Assembly: GCA_036639635.1 (NCBI GenBank)
Contig: JAVWIF010000033.1
Span: forward strand, 1-19,148
Source: JAVWIF01 sp036639635
Lineage (GTDB): Bacteria; Bacillota_I; Bacilli_A; Erysipelotrichales; Erysipelotrichaceae
DNA length: 19,148 bases
Direction of reading: 5' to 3'
Shown here: positions 13,540 to 19,148 of the stretch, one piece after another
Position numbering within the stretch: position 1 is the stretch's first letter
Layout of the letters: each line of letters begins with the position of its first letter
The notes under the pieces: model-generated
What the model saw: the letters and a program-made list of their open reading frames with translations, nothing else
The model's database searches: none
What the model was told of the DNA's origin: nothing
Made by a program: the position numbers and the translations under genes

Positions 13540-14304
13540 CTATTTTGGGATGCGAATGGTAATTACCACATCATCCTCAAATTCTTCTTGTGTAACGTTA
13601 ACATCTGTTCCTGCTCGCTCCACCATACGTACTGCTTGATGAATGGTATTGACTGCAATTTTAATATTCTTGCTAATACCTTTTAACATGATTTTTTTCT
13701 TGTCTGTTTTATCTTGTGCATCAACTTTTATCATTTTTTCAGTCTGCGCAACCGTTAATCCTTTTTTTACTATCTTTGATAAGGCTTGGTGTTGTTTTTC
13801 TTCATCCAATCCAATTAATGCACGCGCATGTCGTTCTGTTATTTTTTTCGAACTCACTGCACTCTGTATATCTTTATCAAGGTTTAATAAACGGATTTTA
13901 TTGGCAATGGACGATTGTGATTTCCCAACACGCAAAGCTAAATCCGATTGATTAATACCTGTATATTTCATGATTTCAACATATGATTTTGCTTCTTCTA
14001 TCGCACTTAGATTTTCTCTTTGAATATTTTCTACCAATGCCATTTCTGCCATTTGAACATCATTTGCATCTAATATTATAACACTAATTTCTACTGCACC
14101 GTTTAATTTTAATGCACGAAATCTTCTTTCTCCGGCAATTATTTGATATACCCCATTACACTCACGTACACTAATTGGTTGTATTAATCCATTCTCGCGA
14201 ATAGATTGTGCTAAATCCATTAATGCATCATCATTAAACTCTATACGTGGTTGATAAGGATTTGGTTGTATTAAATCAATTGATACAATTTTTGTTTCTT
14301 TCAT
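13540..14304 (-). CDS. noc: Noc-type nucleoid occlusion protein (ParB paralogue), short N-terminus
   Basis: 254 residues. Noc is a ParB-family CTPase that binds its own sites (NBS) and keeps division away from the nucleoid. CTP-binding motifs NPYQPR (15-20) and GERRFRA (59-65) are present; helix-turn-helix near 117-141 (DLALRVGKSQSSIANKIRLL). The segment KITERHARALI (154-164) and the ending TIRIPK match B. subtilis Noc better than Spo0J, as does the position between rsmG and parA. The Bacillus amphipathic N-terminal membrane helix is missing: the protein starts about 30 residues before where that helix would lie, directly with the CTP-binding domain. GAGGAGG eight bases before the ATG, overlapping the rsmG stop, fixes this start. 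Confidence 0.85.
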   Translation of the reverse strand: MKETKIVSIDLIQPNPYQPRIEFNDDALMDLAQSIRENGLIQPISVRECNGVYQIIAGERRFRALKLNGAVEISVIILDANDVQMAEMALVENIQRENLSAIEEAKSYVEIMKYTGINQSDLALRVGKSQSSIANKIRLLNLDKDIQSAVSSKKITERHARALIGLDEEKQHQALSKIVKKGLTVAQTEKMIKVDAQDKTDKKKIMLKGISKNIKIAVNTIHQAVRMVERAGTDVNVTQEEFEDDVVITIRIPK

Positions 14305-14316
14305 TAATATTCCTCC

Positions 14317-15027
14317 TCAAAGGGGTTTCTTTTTAATTTGAGCAAATGCTCTAGGATATTTTTTAGGTGTGGGTCTCATTTTTTTTATTAAAAAATTGAT
14401 TCTTTTCGATCCATCAGATAATTGCTTTTCATCCCTTTGTGCTAATTCACATCCCATTAGTTGAATTGCTTTTTCAGCCAATTTAAATTCTTCATCACCA
14501 TTGGCTCCTTTTAATGCTAAGAAATAACCATCTTTTTTTACAAGTGGTATACATAATTCAGCGAGCATTGGTAAATTAGCGACTGCTCGAGCGCTAACAA
14601 AATCAAAGCTTTCACGATGATCTATTGCGAAATCTTCTGCTCTAGCATGTACACATGAAACTTGATCAAGATGTAGCTCTTCACATAAGGCATTTAAAAA
14701 AGTAATTCGCTTTCCTAAAGTTTCCACAATTGTAATTTTTAACTCTGGATACATAATCTTTAAAGGAATACTTGGAAAGCCAGCACCTGCGCCTACATCA
14801 CAAAATGTTCCACTAATTGGAATATCAATAGAAGGATAGATAGAATCCAAAAAATGTTTCTCATAAATTTCATCTAAATCAGTAATGGCCGTTAAATTCA
14901 TTTTTTTATTCCATTCGATTAATAGTCTAGCATAGTTCTCAAACTGTTTTTTTTGAAGTTCACTTATTACTATATTATTATCTTTTAATATGTTTTCAAA
15001 GTCTTCTTTATAAAATGATTTGGACAT
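14317..15027 (-). CDS. rsmG: 16S rRNA (guanine-N7)-methyltransferase
   Basis: 236 residues. RsmG (GidB) methylates N7 of G527 in 16S rRNA using S-adenosylmethionine; loss gives low-level streptomycin resistance in many bacteria. The NxxLTAI region (NLTAITDLDEIYEKHFLDS, 44-62) and SAM-binding DVGAGAGFPSIPLK (77-90) are intact, and SARAVANLP follows. The tail is long and basic (MRPTPKKYPRAFAQIKKKPL). First gene of the rsmG-noc-parA-parB operon with an extended -10 promoter; it is not preceded here by mnmG/mnmE as in Bacillus, but by a relic gene. Confidence 0.97.
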   Translation of the reverse strand: MSKSFYKEDFENILKDNNIVISELQKKQFENYARLLIEWNKKMNLTAITDLDEIYEKHFLDSIYPSIDIPISGTFCDVGAGAGFPSIPLKIMYPELKITIVETLGKRITFLNALCEELHLDQVSCVHARAEDFAIDHRESFDFVSARAVANLPMLAELCIPLVKKDGYFLALKGANGDEEFKLAEKAIQLMGCELAQRDEKQLSDGSKRINFLIKKMRPTPKKYPRAFAQIKKKPL

Positions 15028-15048
15028 AGTATCCCTCCAGCAACTACT

Positions 15049-15057
15049 ATTATATCA
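15049..15057 (-). promoter_or_regulatory. extended -10 promoter of the rsmG-noc-parA-parB operon
   Basis: TGATATAAT (15057-15049, minus strand) is a perfect TGnTATAAT. At 17 bases upstream is TTCAGT, a weak -35. The Shine-Dalgarno GGAGGG of rsmG lies about 15 bases downstream, so the untranslated leader is short. Confidence 0.7.
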
Positions 15058-15130
15058 AAATTAGCTAGTGAACTGAACATTTACTTTGTGAATTTTATAT
15101 TGCTTCTTTAATTTTGTAATTAAACATAAC

Positions 15131-15168
15131 AAAAGCCCTCCATATTTTCACCAATATAAAGGGCTTTT
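15131..15168. terminator. strong hairpin terminator after the relic gene
   Basis: AAAAGCCCT (15131-15139) pairs with AGGGCTTTT (15160-15168), and inside it ATATT (15142-15146) pairs with AATAT (15153-15157). T-runs follow on both strands. On the minus strand it ends the relic transcription unit and insulates rsmG. Confidence 0.85.
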
Positions 15169-15187
15169 TAACTATTTTATTTTATTT

Positions 15188-15892
15188 TTAATCATCTTCC
15201 TTATCCATGTCTTTGTTTATGATATAATCTTTTTCCTTGTTAATTAATCAATCAAATCCATTTATTAAGTTTTCAATGATTGTTCTGTACTTGAACATTA
15301 AGTATTACAAGTTGTTTTTATAACGTGTTATGCAGGTGAATATTTCAATCCTGCTATTTATCTTGTAATTACTTTTTAATGATTTCTTCATCTTTTTACT
15401 GACTTTATTTAAGTTTAATATTTATTATTTTCTTAACTCTTATCAGTTATTCGGAAATCATTACTGTCATATCGTTTTTCACCATTTCAAATATTTATCC
15501 TAATCGTGACTACCTTTCTATTTATCTGCGGTAATTCTTATTAGTTTCTTATCCATGGTTTACTATCAAATAAGTACTTGCTCATAGCTTCGCTTATTAT
15601 CAATGCAATTATTTCAATAAGTCTTGCTGCTTTCTTTATTCATATGAACGTTACTATGACACACTTAATTATTCATTACTTCTGGAGTTTCTATTCTCAT
15701 AGTAATATAATTACTTATATTATTTCCTGATACCTTAATCAAAATCAAATCTTCTTCAGGCTTAAACTTCCGATGATCCTCACCGTATTTCCGATATTCG
15801 TTAGATTATTGATATATCATTAATGAAGTTCCTATACAAGAAACCTTTTCACGCAAACTTGACTATCTAATCTAACTAGCAAACTTTCCCAT
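15188..15892 (-). pseudogene. relic of an unidentified 235-codon gene
   Basis: The minus strand keeps a start (ATG 15892 with GGTGAG three bases upstream), an end (TAA 15190-15188, same frame, 705 bases) and a terminator, but is broken by in-frame stops. Protein-like pieces: start MGKFAS*IR*SSLREKVSC (two TAG); 46 open codons at 15805-15668 including EYRKYGEDHRKFKPEEDLIL; 32 codons in another frame at 15639-15544 (AARLIEIIALIISEAMSKYL); 38 codons back in the first frame at 15421-15308 (NKVSKKMKKSLKSNYKIN); then YRTIIENLINGFD and a tail ending MDKEDD. At least two compensating indels and several nonsense changes are needed. The basic C-terminal part could come from a transposase, but I do not recognise the family. 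Confidence 0.6.
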
Positions 15893-15923
15893 TTTCTCAC
15901 CGCTCTCTTTCTCTTTTCTTTCT

Positions 15924-15963
15924 ACACTGTTATTATAATACACTTTCTTTGGGTGTACAGTGT
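15924..15963 (-). promoter_or_regulatory. possible promoter and operator of the relic gene
   Basis: TATAAT at 15937-15932 (minus strand), no good -35. It is flanked by ACACTGT (15924-15930) and its inverse ACAGTGT (15957-15963), with TACAC/GTGTA (15939-15943, 15953-15957) inside. ACTGTTAT at 15926-15933 is the same octamer as in the GntR/ABC operator at 8152-8159. Confidence 0.4.
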
Positions 15964-16000
15964 TGTGGCATAATTGGTAAATATTTGGATAAATTGGAAT

Positions 16001-16044
16001 AAAAATGCTTTTCGTCTCGTTTATACATGACTACTCAGCATTTT
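16001..16044 (-). terminator. intrinsic terminator of the chbG-lytTR unit
   Basis: AAAATGCT (16044-16037) pairs with AGCATTTT (16009-16002) on the minus strand, followed by T residues; the loop is 27 bases. It begins three bases after the stop codon of the LytTR gene. Confidence 0.6.
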
Positions 16045-16046
16045 CT

Positions 16047-16727
16047 TTATGTTGTATATTTATGGATTTTAGCAATTACTTCACCTTTACGTGATCGTGA
16101 TATGGGAAGTAATGTATCTTGTAACGACATTGTATCTGTTGATATTTGTGTAACATATTGTAAATTCACAAGGTAACTCGCGTGTATTGCAATAAAATGA
16201 TAAGATTGAAAGAAAACAATTGCTTCTTTCATTGTCTTTCGCTCTCTAAATTCTCCTCTTCTGGTATGATAAATAAGATATTTATCCTGCTTCTCAATAT
16301 AATAAATATCATTAATCTTTAATGGTACCTTTATATTATTATAAGAGAACAGATATTCTTCTTGATTCTTTAATAAGACATCAATGAATGGCGCTATCCT
16401 ATTTAATTCTTCTTTAATATCTTTTCTATCAATATAAAAGATACGTGCAAAGGGTAAAATCTCTTTTAAAGCTTTTTCAACTTTTGTTTTTGTATATATA
16501 ACAATACGTGAAGGTTTATTTAATACAAAAGCTTGACTTATTCTTGGTATTTCAAATTTTTCATGAAATATAATAACCTGAAATTCTTTTTCTTTTTCAG
16601 CATTCGCTAACTGCGATATCTTTGTAAAGTATTGGAATGCCCATTCTTCTTTTTGTAGGAGTGATGAAAGCTCAAACATAATATCTTTGGCAACTTCTTG
16701 TGTTTCCAAGATGGCTACGCGTAACAT
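16047..16727 (-). CDS. LytTR-domain transcriptional regulator with degenerate receiver
   Basis: 226 residues from the preferred start. The C-terminal LytTR DNA-binding domain covers about the last 100 residues: KINDIYYIEKQDKYLIYHT, FRERKTMKEA, FIAIHASYLVNLQYV, and LPISRSRKGEVIAKI. The N-terminal part has receiver-like length and strand pattern but reads ILETQ where the acidic pair is expected and VIIFHE where the phospho-acceptor Asp should be, so phosphorylation is unlikely. Start choice: GAGGAGG (16743-16737) touches the ATGs at 16736 and 16733 but is nine bases from the ATG at 16727, so MLRVAIL is the real start. It follows chbG by 19 bases and is probably co-transcribed. No histidine kinase is nearby. 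Confidence 0.88.
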   Translation of the reverse strand: MLRVAILETQEVAKDIMFELSSLLQKEEWAFQYFTKISQLANAEKEKEFQVIIFHEKFEIPRISQAFVLNKPSRIVIYTKTKVEKALKEILPFARIFYIDRKDIKEELNRIAPFIDVLLKNQEEYLFSYNNIKVPLKINDIYYIEKQDKYLIYHTRRGEFRERKTMKEAIVFFQSYHFIAIHASYLVNLQYVTQISTDTMSLQDTLLPISRSRKGEVIAKIHKYTT

Positions 16728-16746
16728 ACTCATCATCCTCCTCTTT

Positions 16747-17472
16747 TTATAAGCTAGCGTAAGTATCCAATATAATATTTTCTTCTTTTAAAATATGTTT
16801 TAATTTTTCATTACATAACATATCTAATTCGTTTATTCTTTTTAATCCATAGGAAGTTGTTTCATATAAAAACTTATCAACATACGCCGGATGACACATT
16901 AGATCATAAGTCTTCCCATCTTCTAAATGCTTCATCATAGCGCTAAAGTTTTCAACACTCACTCCGTCATCGTAAAAACCAACTAATAAAACTGATTTTC
17001 TTGTGATTGGTGATTCATATGTAAAACCGCCACGAAATGGTAAATTATATTCTTTTTGTAATCTTTCCATCACTTCTTTAAAAAAAGGAAGCGAATGGAT
17101 ATGGTGATGAGAATCTAAATGATCGATTGGCACGCCTGCTGCTATTACCTTTTCAATCTGCGTTTTTAATTCTTCGTATGCTTCTTTTAAATCAATTCCA
17201 TCTACATCGCCTTGTTTTCTGAAATAGCCGTTTTCTCTAACAAGTGTTTTATGTGTTTGTAGAATTGGTTTATAGCAAGTTAAATTTAAGTGCACTCCAC
17301 AATGTAATCCAGGATTGGCAGCTGCTAGTTTCATTGCATGCTCGAAGCCAGGCATATTTGCCATAATGGTTGTTGATGTTATCAATCCATCTTGGTATCC
17401 TTTGATAATCCCATGGTTTACAGCTTCACTAAACCCAAAATCATCTGCGTTTATTATTAATTTCTTACTCAT
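16747..17472 (-). CDS. ChbG/YdjC-family carbohydrate deacetylase
   Basis: 241 residues from the preferred start. The family (YdjC; ChbG in E. coli) contains metal-dependent deacetylases that remove acetyl groups from N-acetylglucosamine oligosaccharides such as chitobiose. Visible metal and catalytic motifs: NADDFG (8-13) at the N-terminus, GVHLNLT, and DSHHHIH, then CHPAYVD. No signal peptide, so it is cytoplasmic and would act on imported sugars. Start choice: GGAGG lies ten bases before the ATG at 17472; an in-frame ATG at 17523 lies upstream of the -10 box and is rejected. LytTR gene follows closely. Substrate unproven; no sugar transporter is in view. Confidence 0.9.
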   Translation of the reverse strand: MSKKLIINADDFGFSEAVNHGIIKGYQDGLITSTTIMANMPGFEHAMKLAAANPGLHCGVHLNLTCYKPILQTHKTLVRENGYFRKQGDVDGIDLKEAYEELKTQIEKVIAAGVPIDHLDSHHHIHSLPFFKEVMERLQKEYNLPFRGGFTYESPITRKSVLLVGFYDDGVSVENFSAMMKHLEDGKTYDLMCHPAYVDKFLYETTSYGLKRINELDMLCNEKLKHILKEENIILDTYASL

Positions 17473-17506
17473 TATACAAAATCCTCCTTTGATTTGTATC
17501 ACTTTT

Positions 17507-17535
17507 ATTATACGCCTATTCATTGATTAATCAAA
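17507..17535 (-). promoter_or_regulatory. promoter of chbG-lytTR with palindrome over the -35
   Basis: TTTGAT (17535-17530), a 17-base spacer and TATAAT (17512-17507) on the minus strand. The -35 box lies in the perfect palindrome TTGATTAATCAA (17523-17534), which could be an operator. The start codon is about 28 bases after the predicted start site. Confidence 0.65.
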
Positions 17536-17559
17536 GGAATAAAAATTGTCGTTTAGATG

Positions 17560-17587
17560 AAAAAAAGATTAGAATTCAATCTAATCT
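17560..17587 (-). terminator. intrinsic terminator of murA
   Basis: On the minus strand AGATTAGA (17587-17580) pairs perfectly with TCTAATCT (17573-17566) around a six-base loop, followed by a T-run to 17560. It begins ten bases after the murA stop codon and separates murA from the chbG promoter. Confidence 0.85.
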
Positions 17588-17596
17588 CTTACTTCA

Positions 17597-18859
17597 TTAT
17601 TCAATTGTTTCTCTCCATATTTTAGCACCAAGTGCAGAAAGTTTTTCGTCAATATGCTCATAACCACGTTCAATATGATAGATATTACGAATGGTTGTTA
17701 CTCCTTCTGCTAATAATCCTGCAATAATTAGACTCGCTCCACAACGTAAATCTGTTGCGCTTACTTCAGAACCTGATAAAGGTGTTGGTCCTGTAATAAA
17801 AGAACTAGGTATCATAACATTAATATTGGCGCCCATTTTACTTAATTCATGGCAATGTTTAAAGCGTTCTGTATAAATTGTTTCAGTAATAATAGACTGT
17901 CCTTTCGCTTGCGTTAAAAGGGCAGAAAGCGGTTGTTGTATATCTGTAGCAAAGCCTGGATATGGTGCTGTTTTAATATCTGTTGCTATAATATTGCTGT
18001 TGGCTTGTACACGAACATTATCTACTCCAATTTCTAGATTAACACCAATTTCTTTTAGTTTTGATAGCAATGCTTCTAAATGATGTGGAATAATATTCTC
18101 AATAACAACATCTTCAGCAGCAGCTGCTGCTAATACAATATATGTAGCAGCTTCTATACGATCAGGTATAATTTCATGGAAGCATCCGTTTAATTCATCT
18201 ACTCCATCTATCGTAATTACATTTGTACCTGCACCACGAATATTGGCACCCATTTTATTCAACAAGGTTGCTACATCAATGATTTCAGGTTCTTTTGCTG
18301 CATTTTCAATACTTGTTCTACCTTGTGCATGAACTGCCGCCATCATAATATTAATGGTCGCCCCAACACTTGAAATATCTAGAAATATTTTTGTTCCAAT
18401 TAATTTTTTTGCTTCTAATATATAAGAACCATGATCATAGGTAATGGTAGCACCTAGCGCTTCAAATCCTTTTAAATGTAGGTCAATTGGTCTAGGTCCT
18501 AAATAACATCCACCAGGCATTCTAATTTCAGCATATCCATATTTTCCTAGTAATGCGCCCATAAAGTAATAGGATGCTCTTAATTTATTTACCGCATCAT
18601 GAACAAGTGGTTTATTACTCATTCCATTTGGGTCTATAACAATTGTATCAGATGAGCGAATATCAACCGTTACTCCTAAATCACGTAGTAAAACAGATAA
18701 TGATTGTACATCTGATATATTAGGAACTCCACAAATTGTGACAGGCCCATTTGCTAAAATGGCTGCAGGAATTAAAGCAACCGTAGCATTCTTAGAACCA
18801 CTAATTCTAACTCTACCATTTAATTTATGTTTACCTTCTATTTTAATAACTTCTTCCAT
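17597..18859 (-). CDS. murA: UDP-N-acetylglucosamine 1-carboxyvinyltransferase
   Basis: 420 residues, full length. MurA transfers enolpyruvate from PEP to UDP-GlcNAc, the first committed step of peptidoglycan synthesis, in the cytoplasm. Lys23 in GSKNA, Arg94 in KLRASYYF, and the loop MPGGCYLGPRP with Cys118, the residue attacked by fosfomycin, are all present. APYPGFATDIQQP holds the catalytic Asp. Many Bacillota have two MurA paralogues; I cannot tell which this is (murAA or murAB/murZ) from one copy. Shine-Dalgarno AAAGGAGA is nine bases before the ATG. It has its own terminator at 17560-17587 and appears monocistronic within the window. Confidence 0.97.
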   Translation of the reverse strand: MEEVIKIEGKHKLNGRVRISGSKNATVALIPAAILANGPVTICGVPNISDVQSLSVLLRDLGVTVDIRSSDTIVIDPNGMSNKPLVHDAVNKLRASYYFMGALLGKYGYAEIRMPGGCYLGPRPIDLHLKGFEALGATITYDHGSYILEAKKLIGTKIFLDISSVGATINIMMAAVHAQGRTSIENAAKEPEIIDVATLLNKMGANIRGAGTNVITIDGVDELNGCFHEIIPDRIEAATYIVLAAAAAEDVVIENIIPHHLEALLSKLKEIGVNLEIGVDNVRVQANSNIIATDIKTAPYPGFATDIQQPLSALLTQAKGQSIITETIYTERFKHCHELSKMGANINVMIPSSFITGPTPLSGSEVSATDLRCGASLIIAGLLAEGVTTIRNIYHIERGYEHIDEKLSALGAKIWRETIE

Positions 18860-19148
18860 TGCTTATTCTCCTTTACGCGTGTATCTATTTTATTATATTA
18901 TTCTTTTCTAGTGTGAACCTCAATCGCACGCAAAAGTGCATTCTTATTATAAAGCATTTTTTGCCTTATATCTATAACAAAATCTTCCTATCGTGTAAAA
19001 ACAGAAAAGTTAGGCTCTTATTTCTATAATATATGATTTTGCTAAGTACATATTATCATGTTTTTAATCTTTTTTGGAATTATTAAGTACTTTATATGAA
19101 ACCTTTTTTATGAAATGTTTCAATTCTTATCATTTTGTTAAGATTTAA
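18860..19148. other. upstream region of murA, no gene seen
   Basis: AT-rich, no credible coding frame. On the minus strand TTGAGG (18923-18918), 17 bases, TAATAT (18900-18895) is a plausible murA promoter, with a second TATAAT at 18897-18892. GCAC/GTGC (18926-18939) can form a short hairpin upstream of it. The sequence TAAGTAC occurs twice (19039-19045 and 19084-19090) and TGAAAC/GTTTCA form a loose inverted repeat at 19097-19122, without a clear role. Confidence 0.4.

Noticed and set aside
15846..15861. TTTTCACGCAAAC as a degenerate parS
   Set aside because: Only about 9 of 16 positions match and the core CACGTG is broken.
15188..15892. Recoded gene reading TAG, TAA or TGA as sense
   Set aside because: All three stop codons occur and frame changes are also needed, while neighbouring genes use all three normally as stops; decay is simpler.
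17523..17523. Upstream ATG as start of the ChbG/YdjC gene
   Set aside because: It lies upstream of the -10 box, and the extra 17 residues precede the ribosome site GGAGG that serves the ATG at 17472.

Overview
The window is AT-rich chromosomal DNA of a low-GC Bacillota (Firmicute). The family set (oxygen-sensitive class III ribonucleotide reductase NrdD/NrdG, separate ParB and Noc paralogues beside ParA and RsmG, YchF, DUF951, a YtrA-type GntR/ABC cassette) fits an anaerobic gut-type lineage, with Erysipelotrichia my best guess (inference). The rsmG-noc-parA-parB block, with ychF and the DUF951 (YyzM) gene on the same side, matches the origin-proximal region of Bacillus subtilis, so the window is probably near oriC. 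Almost all genes are on the minus strand.

Region by region. 1-370: end of an upstream plus-strand gene coupled to a small membrane protein, closed by a terminator shared with nrdDG. 414-3276: nrdD-nrdG operon, preceded by a 475-bp leader or spacer with inverted repeats. 3753-4956: ychF with its own promoter and terminator. 4986-8202: GntR regulator, ABC ATPase and three membrane proteins, tightly overlapped and driven by a near-consensus promoter with operator-like repeats; the first permease is split by a frameshift at a (TA)7 tract. 8204-9811: dtd-folD-DUF951 operon. 9868-10798: SEC-C-tagged methionine aminopeptidase. 10838-11233: two tandem, mutually homologous candidate small RNAs on the minus strand. 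11295-11846: plus-strand DUF5662 gene facing parB, with one perfect palindrome covering both stop codons. 11841-15057: rsmG-noc-parA-parB operon. 15131-15963: a relic gene that keeps its start, stop and terminator but is broken by many stops. 16001-17535: ChbG/YdjC-like deacetylase followed by a LytTR regulator with a degenerate receiver. 17560-18859: murA. 18860-19148: no gene seen.

Together this is mainly housekeeping: anaerobic dNTP synthesis, translation quality control and N-terminal processing, folate one-carbon metabolism, 16S rRNA methylation, chromosome segregation and nucleoid occlusion, and peptidoglycan precursor synthesis, with one accessory envelope-type ABC system. The most original signal is the tandem pair of C-rich RNAs at 10838-11197. 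They share a promoter-proximal motif, a hairpin order, an anti-Shine-Dalgarno-like linker and intrinsic terminators. All identifications are from reading the sequence; no database search was run.
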